DNA of 64,000 nucleotides from Streptomyces longispororuber. Its GTDB lineage: Bacteria; Actinomycetota; Actinomycetes; Streptomycetales; Streptomycetaceae. The notes beneath the pieces were generated by a model that was given only the letters and a program-made list of their open reading frames with translations, had not been told where the DNA came from and did not search any database. Position numbers and translations under genes: made by a program. The stretch lies in NCBI RefSeq assembly GCF_024448165.1, contig NZ_JAMOLN010000002.1, positions 1 through 64,000 on the forward strand. The letters are read 5' to 3'. Shown here piece by piece: positions 40,380 to 49,840 of the stretch; within the stretch, counting starts at the first letter, position 1, and every line of letters begins with the position of its first letter.

Positions 40380-40447
40380 CTGCTGCGCCTGTCCGTCCCG
40401 CACCAGGATGACGGCGACGGACAACGCACAGCCGGAGGTGACGTGCC

Positions 40448-41323
40448 ATGTCACGCCCGCGCATCGTCGTCGGTGTCGACGAGTCCAGCGAGAGCGCGGC
40501 CGCAGCTCGGTGGGCGGCACGCGAAGCACTGTGCAGGGACGCGCCCCTGCACCTCGTGCACGCCTGGGCATGGTCCCCGTGTCCGCCCACCGGCACGCCG
40601 GAGGCGGCCGGACGGCGGGGACGTCCTGCCCGGGCCGTGGCATTCGTGGCCGAGCGTCTGGTGGAGATCCTTCCCGCGGGGTACGCGACCACCGGGACCG
40701 TCGAGGGGCCGGCCACGTCCGCTCTCCTGAAGGCGGCGGAGACGGCAGGCATGCTGGTGCTCGGATCTCGCGGGCTCGGCGCCGTGGCGGGGGTACTCGT
40801 CGGATCCGTCGCGGCCGCCGTGACGGCGAGGGCCTCGTGCCCCGTGGTCCTCGTGAAGGAAGATGCCGGCGGCGCGGGGCACGCAGCGGACTCCCACGAC
40901 GTGGTCCTCGGTCTCGACCTGGGCGACCCCTGCGACGAGGTGATCGACTTCGCCTTCGAGGCCGCTCGGACTCATCGCGCCCGCCTGCACGTGGTGTCCG
41001 CCTGGCCCCGGCCCGGCCCGCTCACCGTCGGCCCCGGCGAGATCGCCCTGACCGACGAGTCACAACAGGCCCGGGAGTGGGACGGCTTCCAGGACGCGGT
41101 GCTGCGCACCTGGCGCGACAAGTATCCCGGCGTCGACGTGTGCCGGACCCTGACACAGGGCCGTCCGCAGACGGCACTGCCGGCCGCCGCGTCAGAAGCG
41201 GGTCTCGTGGTCGTCGGCAGGCGCCGTCGGCACGAGCCGTACATCGGTCCACGCACCGGTCCCGTGGCGCACGCCGCCCTCCACCATGTGCTCTGCCCCG
41301 TGGCCGTCGTGCCGCACGACTGA
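40448..41323 (+). CDS. Tandem-domain universal stress protein
   Basis: 291 residues, two UspA domains. Domain 1: RIVVGVDESSESAAAARWAA and the intact ATP motif GSRGLGAVAGVLVGSVAAAV. Domain 2 ends GRRRRHEPYIGPRTGPVAHAALHH. Start ATG 40448 after GGAGGTGACG. First gene of a unit with pyruvate phosphate dikinase and another stress protein; only 10 bp separate it from the dikinase. Confidence 0.92.
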   Translation: MSRPRIVVGVDESSESAAAARWAAREALCRDAPLHLVHAWAWSPCPPTGTPEAAGRRGRPARAVAFVAERLVEILPAGYATTGTVEGPATSALLKAAETAGMLVLGSRGLGAVAGVLVGSVAAAVTARASCPVVLVKEDAGGAGHAADSHDVVLGLDLGDPCDEVIDFAFEAARTHRARLHVVSAWPRPGPLTVGPGEIALTDESQQAREWDGFQDAVLRTWRDKYPGVDVCRTLTQGRPQTALPAAASEAGLVVVGRRRRHEPYIGPRTGPVAHAALHHVLCPVAVVPHD

Positions 41324-41333
41324 GAGGTCTGCC

Positions 41334-44021
41334 ATGCATACGACGAACCCGACACCGGTGCGCTACGTGTACGCCTTTGCCGACGGCAGCCGGGAGCTGA
41401 CCGCCCTGCTGGGCGGCAAGGGCGCCGGTCTGGCGGAGATGACCCGTCTCGGCCTGCCTGTGCCGCCCGGCTTCACCCTGACCACCGAGGCGTGCCGCCG
41501 GTATCTGGCCACCGGCGCGGAGCCGGTGGAACTCGGCGTGGAGGTGGCCCGTGCCCTCGCGGAGCTGGAGAGGGCCATGGGCCGCACCCTCGGAGGCGGT
41601 GACGACCCGCTGCTGGTGTCCGTGCGTTCCGGCGCCCGCTACTCGATGCCCGGCATGATGGAGACGATCCTGGACGTCGGGCTGAACGACACCACGGTCA
41701 CCGCGCTCGCCCGGACGACGGGGCAGGACCGCTTCGCCTGGGACTCCTACCGGCGGCTGCTGCAGATGTTCGGGCACACCGTCATGGGTGTGGACCGTGC
41801 GCTCTTCGCACCGGCCCTGACCCGGCACCAGCGCGCCCACGGCACAGGCCGCGATGCCGCCGGACTTCCCGAACTGGTCGAGGAACTCAAGGCGATCATC
41901 AGGGGCGAGACCGGCGAGGACTTTCCGCAGGACCCCGCCGAGCAACTGCAGCGCGCCATCCGTGCCGTGTTCACCTCCTGGAACGGTGAGCGCGCCCGCG
42001 TCTACCGCGGCCGCCACCGCATTCCGGACGACCTCGGTACCGCCGTGACCGTCCAGGCCATGGTCTTCGGCAACCTGGGAGAGCACTCCGGTGCCGGCGT
42101 CGCCTTCACCCGTGACCCCGCAACCGGCGCGCCCGGCGCGTACGGCGACTACCTGGCGAACGCCCAGGGGGAGGACGTCGTCGCGGGTGCGCGCGATACC
42201 CGTCCGCTCGAAGCCCTCCGCGAAAGCGTGCCCCGTGCGTTCCGGGAACTCGAAGCGCATCTTCGGACGTTGGAGCGCCACTATCAGGACCTGTGCGACG
42301 TCGAGTTCACCGTTGAGCGTGGCCGGTTGTGGATCCTGCAGACCCGCGTAGGGCAGCGAACCGCCGAAGCCGCGTTCCGCGTCGCCTACGACCTGTGCGA
42401 CGAAAAGGCCCTGACCGAGGACGAGGCGTTGAGCCGTGTGGACGGTGCCGCCCTGACTCGTCTGCTGTTCCCACGGTTTGCGTGCAGCGCCGTCGGCGTG
42501 CCGATCGCCCGCGGCGTGCCCGCCTCGCCGGGCGCGGCCGTCGGAGCTGCGGTCTTCGACTCGGCCGCAGCCGTGCGCCACGCCAGGGCGGGCCGGCGGA
42601 CCGTCCTCGTACGACGGGAGACGAGCCCCGACGACCTGCCCGGCATGATCGCCGCCGAGGCGGTTCTCACCATCCGCGGTGGCAAGACCAGTCACGCCGC
42701 CGTGGTCGCGCGCGGGATGGGCAAGGTGTGCGTCTGCGGTGCCGAGAGTCTCGTCGTCGACCCTGCCGCGCGCACGCTCACGGCGCGCACGGGAGTGGTC
42801 GTCCGTGAGGGGGACACCATCTCGGTGGACGGGACCGCGGGCACCGTGCACCTGGGCGCTCTGCCGACGGCCGACTCCACCGTCCGGCAGTCGCTGATCA
42901 GCGGTGATCGCGCGGATCCGTTGGCGTCCGCGGTGCACCGCGCGCTCGACCACGCCGACGCCGTCTCCCGGTTGGAGGTGCGCGCCAACGCCGACACCCC
43001 GCAGGACGCGGCCCTCGCCCGCAGGCTCGGAGCCCGGGGCATCGGTCTGTGCCGTACCGAGCACATGTTCCTGGGGGCCCGTCGAGAACTCGTCGAGGCG
43101 ATGGTCCTGGCCGCCGACGAGGCCGACCGCCGTAGGGCGCTCGACGCCCTACTGCCGCTGCAATCCCGGGACTTCACCGGGATCCTCCAGGCGATGGACG
43201 GGCTGCCCGTGACCATCCGCCTGCTGGACCCGCCGTTGCACGAGTTCCTGCCCGACCTCACGGCCCTGTCGACCCGCGTCGCGTCGAGCGCGCACCCCAG
43301 CGAACGCGACCGCGAACTCCTCGCCGCTGTCAGCCGGTTGCACGAACGCAACCCCATGCTCGGACTGCGCGGCGTACGCCTCGGGCTGACCGTGCCAGGG
43401 CTGGTCGCGACCCAGGTGCGGGCGATCGGCCAGGCGGTCGCACGGCGGCTGAGCGACGGAGGAACCCCGCGGGCCGAAATCATGATCCCGCTCATCGCGA
43501 CGTACGAGGAGCTGCGGGCCACCAGGGAACTGGCCGAGCGGACGCTCGCCGAGGTGGCTGCCGAGACCGGTCGCCCGCTGCGACTGCCCATCGGCACCAT
43601 GATCGAACTGCCGCGGGCGGCCCTCACCGCGGGCGAGCTCGCCCAGGCCGCCGACTTCTTCTCCTTCGGTACCAACGACCTGACGCAGACGACCTGGGGA
43701 CTGTCCCGCGACGACGCGGAAGCCTCCTTCCTGCCGCAGTACCTCGATCAGGGTCTGATGACGGTGTCCCCGTTCGAGAGCCTCGACGAGGAAGGCGTCG
43801 GCCGCCTCGTGACCCTCGCGGTCCGCGAGGGGCGTGCGGCCCGTTCTCGGTTGCAGACCGGTGTGTGCGGCGAACACGGGGGCGATCCCCGGTCCGTCCA
43901 CTTCTTCCACCGCGCGGGCCTGGACTACGTCTCCTGCTCGCCGTTCCGGATCCCGGCCGCCCGCCTGGAGGCAGGCCGTGCCGCACTCGACAGCCGTGCC
44001 CCGATCCCGGAGAGCAGGTGA
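41334..44021 (+). CDS. ppdK: Pyruvate, phosphate dikinase
   Basis: Interconverts pyruvate + ATP + Pi and PEP + AMP + PPi; 895 residues, normal length. N-terminal ATP-grasp (LLGGKGAGLAEMTRLGLPVP, SVRSGARYSMPGMMETILDV), phosphohistidine domain with H454 in GGKTSHAAVVARGMGK, and the PEP/pyruvate barrel (GLCRTEHMF, FSFGTNDLTQTTWGLSRDD, CGEHGGDP). Between two stress-protein genes in an operon headed by an OsdR-type palindrome. In low-oxygen metabolism it can make glycolysis PPi-linked or support gluconeogenesis; direction cannot be told from sequence. Confidence 0.96.
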   Translation: MHTTNPTPVRYVYAFADGSRELTALLGGKGAGLAEMTRLGLPVPPGFTLTTEACRRYLATGAEPVELGVEVARALAELERAMGRTLGGGDDPLLVSVRSGARYSMPGMMETILDVGLNDTTVTALARTTGQDRFAWDSYRRLLQMFGHTVMGVDRALFAPALTRHQRAHGTGRDAAGLPELVEELKAIIRGETGEDFPQDPAEQLQRAIRAVFTSWNGERARVYRGRHRIPDDLGTAVTVQAMVFGNLGEHSGAGVAFTRDPATGAPGAYGDYLANAQGEDVVAGARDTRPLEALRESVPRAFRELEAHLRTLERHYQDLCDVEFTVERGRLWILQTRVGQRTAEAAFRVAYDLCDEKALTEDEALSRVDGAALTRLLFPRFACSAVGVPIARGVPASPGAAVGAAVFDSAAAVRHARAGRRTVLVRRETSPDDLPGMIAAEAVLTIRGGKTSHAAVVARGMGKVCVCGAESLVVDPAARTLTARTGVVVREGDTISVDGTAGTVHLGALPTADSTVRQSLISGDRADPLASAVHRALDHADAVSRLEVRANADTPQDAALARRLGARGIGLCRTEHMFLGARRELVEAMVLAADEADRRRALDALLPLQSRDFTGILQAMDGLPVTIRLLDPPLHEFLPDLTALSTRVASSAHPSERDRELLAAVSRLHERNPMLGLRGVRLGLTVPGLVATQVRAIGQAVARRLSDGGTPRAEIMIPLIATYEELRATRELAERTLAEVAAETGRPLRLPIGTMIELPRAALTAGELAQAADFFSFGTNDLTQTTWGLSRDDAEASFLPQYLDQGLMTVSPFESLDEEGVGRLVTLAVREGRAARSRLQTGVCGEHGGDPRSVHFFHRAGLDYVSCSPFRIPAARLEAGRAALDSRAPIPESR

Positions 44022-44026
44022 CAGCG

Positions 44027-44914
44027 ATGCCCAGGCCGATCGTCGCCGGGATCGACGGTTCGCGCGAGGCCCGCGCGGCCGCGGAATGGGCCGCTCGCGA
44101 AGCGTTGCGCAGGCAGCGGCCGCTGCGCCTGATCCATGCCGGCGAGGGCTTGCCCCCGGACGGCTCGGCGGCCACCCTGCCCGAGCTGCGCGCACCGCAG
44201 GACCTGGCCCAGCAGGTGCTTCGCACTACGGCCGAGCAACTCACCGACTGCCACCCGGAGCTGATGCTCACGACCGTGCAGGTCTGCCGTCCGCCCGCGC
44301 CCGCCCTGATCTCCGAGACCCGGCACGCGGAACTCCTCGTGCTGGGCAACCAGGGGCTCGGCAGCGTCGGCGGGGTACTCGTCGGCTCCGTGGCCCGCGC
44401 CACGGTGGGGCACGCGGCCTGCCCGCTCGTCCTCGTCCGCGCCGGATTCACCGCAGCGGACGAACGTCTGCCGGTGCATGACGGCGCACTGGTGCCCAGC
44501 CGGGACGTGACGCTCGCCGTCGACGCGGCAGGCGGTTGCGAAGGGGTGGTCGAATTCGCCTTCCGCGAGGCCGAGTTGCGCGGGGCGCCCGTGCGTGCGG
44601 TGTACGTGTGGCACGTGCCGTTCACCACCGCGATGCCGGATCCCGAGCACCGTGCCGCCCTCCGAGCGGAGGCGGACCGTGCTCTCGTGGCGCTGCTGCG
44701 GCCATGGCGGGAGAAGTTTCCCCAGGTGCCGGTCCGCGACAGTGTCCTGGAGGGGCGGCCGGCGTACCAGGTCGGACGAGCGGCCCGTGGTGCGGGCCTC
44801 CTGGTCGTCGGACGCCGGACCCGCCGCCGGGCGGTCGGCTCTCGCACCGGACCGGTCGCGCACGCACTGATCCACCACGCTGCCTGTCCCGTCGCCGTGG
44901 TGCCGCACGACTGA
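44027..44914 (+). CDS. Tandem-domain universal stress protein
   Basis: 295 residues, two UspA domains. IVAGIDGSREARAAAEWAAR and GNQGLGSVGGVLVGSVARAT in domain 1; GRRTRRRAVGSRTGPVAHAL in domain 2. ATG 44027 lies 5 bp after the dikinase stop. Fourth stress protein of the window; domain-2 ending (ACPVAVVPHD) is nearly identical to that of the protein at 40448, suggesting duplication. Confidence 0.92.
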   Translation: MPRPIVAGIDGSREARAAAEWAAREALRRQRPLRLIHAGEGLPPDGSAATLPELRAPQDLAQQVLRTTAEQLTDCHPELMLTTVQVCRPPAPALISETRHAELLVLGNQGLGSVGGVLVGSVARATVGHAACPLVLVRAGFTAADERLPVHDGALVPSRDVTLAVDAAGGCEGVVEFAFREAELRGAPVRAVYVWHVPFTTAMPDPEHRAALRAEADRALVALLRPWREKFPQVPVRDSVLEGRPAYQVGRAARGAGLLVVGRRTRRRAVGSRTGPVAHALIHHAACPVAVVPHD

Positions 44915-44932
44915 GACGACGGCTTGGCGCGT

Positions 44933-44950
44933 CCCTGTCCGGGGGCAGGG
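44933..44950 (+). terminator. Hairpin after the stress protein-dikinase operon
   Basis: CCCTGTCC...GGGCAGGG fold-back 18 bp after the operon's last stop, with an alternative CAGGG...CCCTG pairing just downstream (to about 44963). Confidence 0.4.
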
Positions 44951-45311
44951 GTGGGCCTGCCCTGGAGGAACGGAGCCGCGCCCAGCCGTCGCCGCAGTCG
45001 GGATCGGCCGAGCGATCGGATTGCCGCGGGGCCAGACCGTCCGAGCCGGTCTCACCGCGCCTGGCTGGTCCGTGGCGGTCACGGGAGCTCTCCGGCGGGT
45101 TCTCCCCAGCGTGCCGCGGACCCGTGGAACGGGCCAGGAACGTTGTGGCCCGCATATCTGTCCGCCGGACCGGTCGCGAGGGTGCCGGCAGGGCAGCGGG
45201 CCCGGCAGGCCCAGGAACTGGGGCCGCCCGGCCCATCCCCGCGACGAGGAGCCCGCGTGACGCTGGATGAGGAGTGAGGAACCGCAGGGTGACGAGCAGG
45301 GAGGACGGACC
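44951..45311. other. Long leader/promoter region of the hydrogenase operon
   Basis: About 360 bp with no gene seen. The only clear element is the palindrome at 45221-45234; the start region has AGGGAGGACG before the ATG at 45312. Confidence 0.45.
45221..45234. promoter_or_regulatory. DevR/OsdR-box-like palindrome upstream of the hydrogenase operon
   Basis: GGGCCGCCCGGCCC, one base different from the box before the response-regulator gene, 78 bp before the first hydrogenase gene. Confidence 0.6.
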
Positions 45312-46439
45312 ATGCCGGACACCGGACAGACGGCGTTACTCGACCGGGCGGGGCTCGACGCTCTCGTCGCGGCTCTGACGGCCGACGGGCGCACGGTCGT
45401 CGGACCGACGGTTAGGGACGGCGCCGTCGTGCTCGCGGAACTCGATGGTGCGGACGCCCTGCCCTGGGGATGGGGAACCGAACTCGAGGCGGGACGCTAC
45501 CGGTTGGTGCGTCGCGACGACGGTGCGGCCTTCGCGCACACCTCGGGGCCGCAGTCCTGGAAGTCCTTCCTGCACCCGCAGCGCGAGAAGCTGTGGGACG
45601 TCGACCGCGATGCGGCCGGCGAACTGACCGTGTGTCCGGCCAGGAACGAACCGCCGTCCTACGCCTTCCTCGGGGTGCGCCCCTGCGACCTGCGGGCCAT
45701 TGCGATCCAGGACCGTGTCCTGGCCGGCGGACACTTCAGGGACGACGGCTATGCGGAACGCCGGAGCGGAGCCTTCCTCATTGCCGCCGAGTGCACCGAA
45801 CCGGGGGCGACGTGCTTCTGCGTGTCGATGGGGAGCGGGCCCGCGGCCGAGGCCGGCTTCGATCTCGCCCTCACGGAACTCATCGACACCGGAGGGCATC
45901 GCTTCCTGGTCCGGGCCGGCAGCGCGGAGGGCGCGCGGATCCTGGACCGTGTCCCGTCCGAGAAGGGGGACACGACCACGTCCGACGCCGCCCGCTCCGC
46001 CGTCGACGCGGCCCGCGACCGGATGGGTCGCGCGATGCCCCCGATGGACCTGCGCGCGCTCCTGGGGGCAAGCCCGGAAGCCGAGCGGTGGGACGATGTG
46101 GCCGCCCGCTGCCTGACCTGCGGCAACTGCACCATGGTGTGCCCCACCTGCTTCTGCACCACCACGGAGGAGGTCACCGATCTCACCGGCGACCACGCGG
46201 AGCGATGGCAACGCTGGGACTCCTGCTTCGACCTGGACTTCAGCTATCTGCACGGCGGTCCGGTGCGGGCCTCGGCCCGCAGCCGCTACCGGCAGTGGCT
46301 CACCCACAAACTCTCCACCTGGCACGACCAGTTCGACTCCACGGGATGCGTCGGCTGTGGCCGCTGCATCACGTGGTGCCCCGTCGGCATCGACATCACC
46401 GAAGAGGTCAACGCTCTGGCAGAGGAGGCCCGGTCATGA
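45312..46439 (+). CDS. hyhB: Hydrogenase iron-sulfur beta subunit (group 3b, HyhB type)
   Basis: 375-residue electron-transfer subunit of a soluble NAD(P)-linked hydrogenase, related to sulfhydrogenase beta and anaerobic sulfite reductase A. N-terminal domain with SFLHPQREKLWDV and GVRPCDLRAIAIQDRV; two [4Fe-4S] motifs CLTCGNCTMVCPTCFC and CVGCGRCITWCPVG near the C-terminus. ATG 45312 after GGGAGGAC. Codon 9 is TTA (45336-45338), very rare here, making the operon's first gene a candidate bldA target in Streptomyces. Stop overlaps the next ATG (ATGA). Confidence 0.92.
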   Translation: MPDTGQTALLDRAGLDALVAALTADGRTVVGPTVRDGAVVLAELDGADALPWGWGTELEAGRYRLVRRDDGAAFAHTSGPQSWKSFLHPQREKLWDVDRDAAGELTVCPARNEPPSYAFLGVRPCDLRAIAIQDRVLAGGHFRDDGYAERRSGAFLIAAECTEPGATCFCVSMGSGPAAEAGFDLALTELIDTGGHRFLVRAGSAEGARILDRVPSEKGDTTTSDAARSAVDAARDRMGRAMPPMDLRALLGASPEAERWDDVAARCLTCGNCTMVCPTCFCTTTEEVTDLTGDHAERWQRWDSCFDLDFSYLHGGPVRASARSRYRQWLTHKLSTWHDQFDSTGCVGCGRCITWCPVGIDITEEVNALAEEARS

Positions 46440-46900
46440 TCGCGACGAGCACGCCCCGCATGGGACAGGCACTGCCCGCCGTCCACCGCGAGCGCCTGAT
46501 GCCCCTGGCCCGGCATGTGAACTTCTCGTCGGGTACCCGCCTGTTCGAGGAGGGCGGGCATGCCGATCGGTTCTGGATCGTCCGCACCGGGACCGTCGCC
46601 CTCGACATGCACGTGCCCGGCCGCCGGCCGGTCGTCATCGAGAACCTCGGCTTCGGTGAACTCGTCGGCTGGTCCTGGATGTTCGCACCGTATGTGTGGC
46701 AACTCGGCGCCGAGGCGGCCACCCCTGTGCGGGCCCTCGAGTTCGACGCGGCGACGGTGAGGCAACTGTGCGAGACCGACGCGGTCCTGGGGCAGGAGGT
46801 CGGTCTCTGGGTCGGCAAGGTCCTCGCCCACCGGCTGCTGGCTGCCCGCATGCGGCTTCTCGACCTGTACGCGCCGCACGGCAGCGGGCTGCCGCGATGA
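46436..46900 (+). CDS. Cyclic-nucleotide-binding-fold protein within the hydrogenase operon
   Basis: 154 residues consisting only of a cNMP-binding (Crp-type) beta-barrel: FSSGTRLFEEGGHADRFWIV, TGTVALDMHVPG, VIENLGFGELVGWSWMFAPY, with a C-terminal helix. There is no helix-turn-helix, so it is not a Crp regulator. Overlaps its neighbours on both sides by 4 bp (ATGA), so it is translated with the hydrogenase subunits. It may be an accessory or regulatory subunit; the phosphate-binding cassette (GELVGWSW) departs from the cAMP consensus and the ligand is unknown. Confidence 0.85.
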   Translation: MIATSTPRMGQALPAVHRERLMPLARHVNFSSGTRLFEEGGHADRFWIVRTGTVALDMHVPGRRPVVIENLGFGELVGWSWMFAPYVWQLGAEAATPVRALEFDAATVRQLCETDAVLGQEVGLWVGKVLAHRLLAARMRLLDLYAPHGSGLPR

Positions 46901-47703
46901 GTACCGTCCCCGTTCCGTACCGGGTGATCGACCGCTGGGACGAGACGAGGGACACGATCACCCTGCGGCTCGACCCGGTGGGAGAACCGCTGGCTCCCTT
47001 CGCGCCCGGCCGGTTCGCGATGGTGTACGCCTTCGGGGTCGGGGAGATCCCGGTGTCGGTGAGCTCGATCCCGACCGACGGCGGCGTGGCCCACACGATC
47101 CGTGCGGTCGGTGCCGTCTCGGAAGCCCTGTGCCGTAAGAGGGTCGGCGACGCGGTGGGTCTGCGCGGCCCTTTCGGTACCGGCTGGCAGCTGGAGACGG
47201 CACGGGGGCAGGACCTGGTGGTCGTCGCGGGAGGGATCGGCCTGGCCCCGCTGCGGCCGCTGATCCGGCGCGTGGTGGCCGATCCGCGGGCGTACGGCAG
47301 GGTCAACGTCCTGGTCGGCGCACGCACCCCGGCCGACCTCGTCTCCCGTGTGGAGATCCGGCGGTGGGCCACCGCCTACACAGGGGTGACCGTCGACCAT
47401 CCCGGCGCGTACTGGCGGGGCGAGATCGGTCTCGTCACGCGTCTGCTGGACGGGGCGCAGTTCGATCCGGGACAGGCAACGGCGTTCGTGTGCGGTCCCG
47501 AGCCGATGATCCGCGCCACCGCCCGCGATCTGGTCCACCGGGGTGTGGCCGCGGACCGTGTCCGCGTCTCCCTGGAGCGGAACATGCGCTGTGCCACCGG
47601 ACATTGCGGTCACTGTCAGCTCGGCCCCGTGCTGTTGTGCCGGGACGGGCCGGTGATCGGGTTCGACCGGGCCGAGCCGTTGATGAGGACGAGGGAGTTG
47701 TGA
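46897..47703 (+). CDS. hyhG: Hydrogenase FAD/NAD(P)-binding gamma subunit (HyhG type)
   Basis: 268-residue ferredoxin-reductase-like subunit that passes electrons between NAD(P)H and the iron-sulfur subunits. FAD-binding barrel with [20 protein letters not shown], nucleotide-binding [20 protein letters not shown] and [16 protein letters not shown], and a C-terminal [2Fe-2S] site with cysteines in [22 protein letters not shown] 46897 overlaps the preceding stop; the stop overlaps the GTG of the small subunit. Confidence 0.92.
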   Translation: MSTVPVPYRVIDRWDETRDTITLRLDPVGEPLAPFAPGRFAMVYAFGVGEIPVSVSSIPTDGGVAHTIRAVGAVSEALCRKRVGDAVGLRGPFGTGWQLETARGQDLVVVAGGIGLAPLRPLIRRVVADPRAYGRVNVLVGARTPADLVSRVEIRRWATAYTGVTVDHPGAYWRGEIGLVTRLLDGAQFDPGQATAFVCGPEPMIRATARDLVHRGVAADRVRVSLERNMRCATGHCGHCQLGPVLLCRDGPVIGFDRAEPLMRTREL

Positions 47704-48476
47704 ACGAGATGGCCGCTGTTCCGACGCTCGCCGTGTTCAAGCTGGCCTCCTGCGACGGCTGTCAGCTCACCCTGCTCGACTGCGAGGACGAACTCCTCGC
47801 GCTCGCCGGGAGGGTACGGATCGCGCACTTCCTGGAAGCGTCGAGCGCGGTCCAGCCGGGACCGTACGACCTGTCCCTGGTCGAGGGCTCGATCACCACA
47901 CCGGCCGACGCGGAACGGATCCGCGCCATCCGGTCCGCGTCGAGGCGCCTGGTCACCATCGGCGCCTGTGCCACCGCGGGCGGCATCCAGGCGCTGCGCA
48001 ACTTCGCCGACGTCGAGGAGTTCCGGCGCACCGTCTACGCCCGGCCCGACTACATCGACACCCTCGCCACCTCCACGCCCGTCTCCGCCCACGTCGATGT
48101 CGACTTCGAACTGCGCGGCTGCCCCATCGACCGCCGCCAACTCCTCGAAGTCGTCACCGCGTTCCTCGCGGACCGCAGGCCCGACGTCCCCGACCACAGC
48201 GTCTGCTTCGAGTGCAAACGGCGTGGCACGGTCTGCGTCACCGTCGCCCACGGCACCCCCTGTCTGGGCCCGGTCACGCACGCGGGCTGCGGGGCGCTCT
48301 GCCCCGCGTACGGGCGGGGCTGCTACGGCTGCTTCGGCCCGTCCGGCTCGGTGAACCTGCCCGCGCTGATCCCGGTGCTGCAGCGGGACGGTCTCGACGA
48401 CCGGGACACCGAGCGTCTGTTGAGCACCTTCAACGTCGCCGCTTTCGCTGCCCACGACAGGGAGCCCCGCCCGTGA
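47700..48476 (+). CDS. hyhS: [NiFe]-hydrogenase small subunit (group 3b, HyhS type)
   Basis: 258 residues, NADH-dehydrogenase 20-kDa-subunit family. Cysteine ligands for three [4Fe-4S] clusters: [60 protein letters not shown] and [12 protein letters not shown]. No Tat signal peptide, so the enzyme is cytoplasmic, as expected of group 3. Start GTG 47700 (GTGA overlap) or ATG 47709. The stop overlaps the large-subunit GTG. Confidence 0.93.
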   Translation: MNEMAAVPTLAVFKLASCDGCQLTLLDCEDELLALAGRVRIAHFLEASSAVQPGPYDLSLVEGSITTPADAERIRAIRSASRRLVTIGACATAGGIQALRNFADVEEFRRTVYARPDYIDTLATSTPVSAHVDVDFELRGCPIDRRQLLEVVTAFLADRRPDVPDHSVCFECKRRGTVCVTVAHGTPCLGPVTHAGCGALCPAYGRGCYGCFGPSGSVNLPALIPVLQRDGLDDRDTERLLSTFNVAAFAAHDREPRP

Positions 48477-49840
48477 CACACCGCGGCACCCGCGTCCTGC
48501 ACGTCGGCTCACTCGCCCGCGTGGAGGGCGAGGGCGCGCTGCACCTGACGGTCGACGGCGACGACGTCACCGCCGCCCGGCTGCAGATCTACGAGCCGCC
48601 GCGCTTCTTCGAGGCGTTCCTGCGCGGCCGCGCCCATACCGAGCCGCCCGACATCACCGCACGGGTCTGCGGCATCTGCCCCGTCGCCTACCAGTTGAGC
48701 GCGTGCGCGGCGATCGAGGACGCGTGCGGGGTCCTCGTCCCCGACGGGGTAGGGGAGTTGCGCAGGCTGCTGTACTGCGGTGAGTGGATCGAGAGCCAGA
48801 CCCTGCACATCTACCTGCTGCACGCCCCGGACTTCCTGGGCCGCGACGGTGCCATCGATCTGGCCCGCACCCACCGCGCCGACGTGGAGCGCGGCCTGCG
48901 GCTGAAGCAGGCGGGCAACGCCATCCTCGATCTGCTCGGCGGGCGCGCCGTCCACCCGGTCAACGTCCGCGTCGGTGGCTTCCACCGTGCGCCCGCCAGG
49001 GCCGAACTGCAGCCGCTGGCCGAGCGGTTGCGCCGGGCGCTCGACGACGCGTGGGCGACGGTGTGCTGGGTGTCGGGCTTCGACTTCCCCGACGCCGACT
49101 GCGACCACGACTTCCTCGCCCTGTCCGAAGCGGGCCGGTACGCCATCGAGACCGGCACGCCCACGGTGCTGCGCCAGGGAGGCGACACGGTGCGGCGGTT
49201 CGCACTCGCCGACTTCCCCCGCGAGGTCGTCGAGGTGCAGGTCGCGCACTCCACCGCCCTGCACGCCACACTGGGCGGCCGCCGTCACCTGACCGGATCC
49301 CTGGCCCGGTACGCGATCAACCACCGTCTCCTGTCACCGCTCGCCCAGCAGGCCGCACAGGAGGCAGGACTGGATGCCGTGTGCCGCAATCCTTTCCGCA
49401 GCATCCTCGTGCGGTCGGTGGAGACCGTGTACGCCGTGGACGAGGCGCTGCGGATCATCGACAGGTACGAACCGCCCGAGCGCGCCCACGTCGACGTGCC
49501 GCCGCGCGCGGGCGTCGGGCACGGAGCGACGGAGGCGCCGCGCGGACTGCTCTACCACCGCTACGCGCTGGCCGCCGACGGCACCGTCACCGACGCGCGG
49601 CTCGTCCCGCCCACCGCGCAGAACCAGGGCGCCATCGAGGAGGACCTGCGCCGTCTGGCCGGAACGGCCCTCGCCGGGGGGTCGCCCAGCGATGAGGAGT
49701 TGACGCGTCTGTGCGAGCGCGGGATCCGCAACCACGACCCGTGCATCTCCTGCTCCACCCACTTCCTCGACCTCACCGTCGACCACGTCGCACCGCCCGG
49801 AGGAGGCAGCCGTGAGCGAGAGCCCGCACATCGTCAGTGA
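48473..49840 (+). CDS. hyhL: [NiFe]-hydrogenase large subunit (group 3b, HyhL type)
   Basis: Catalytic subunit, 455 residues, binding the NiFe centre by two CxxC pairs: C66/C69 in [10 protein letters not shown] (L1) and C424/C427 in DPCISCSTH (L2). The L1 form CGICPVAY and the subunit set point to group 3b (NADP-linked, O2-tolerant, bidirectional). After H430, the expected cleavage site of the maturation protease, 25 residues remain. GTG 48473 overlaps the small-subunit stop. The end overlaps the next gene by 29 bp. In mycobacteria a homologous enzyme is DosR-controlled; the palindrome upstream suggests the same here. Confidence 0.94.
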   Translation: MTHRGTRVLHVGSLARVEGEGALHLTVDGDDVTAARLQIYEPPRFFEAFLRGRAHTEPPDITARVCGICPVAYQLSACAAIEDACGVLVPDGVGELRRLLYCGEWIESQTLHIYLLHAPDFLGRDGAIDLARTHRADVERGLRLKQAGNAILDLLGGRAVHPVNVRVGGFHRAPARAELQPLAERLRRALDDAWATVCWVSGFDFPDADCDHDFLALSEAGRYAIETGTPTVLRQGGDTVRRFALADFPREVVEVQVAHSTALHATLGGRRHLTGSLARYAINHRLLSPLAQQAAQEAGLDAVCRNPFRSILVRSVETVYAVDEALRIIDRYEPPERAHVDVPPRAGVGHGATEAPRGLLYHRYALAADGTVTDARLVPPTAQNQGAIEEDLRRLAGTALAGGSPSDEELTRLCERGIRNHDPCISCSTHFLDLTVDHVAPPGGGSREREPAHRQ

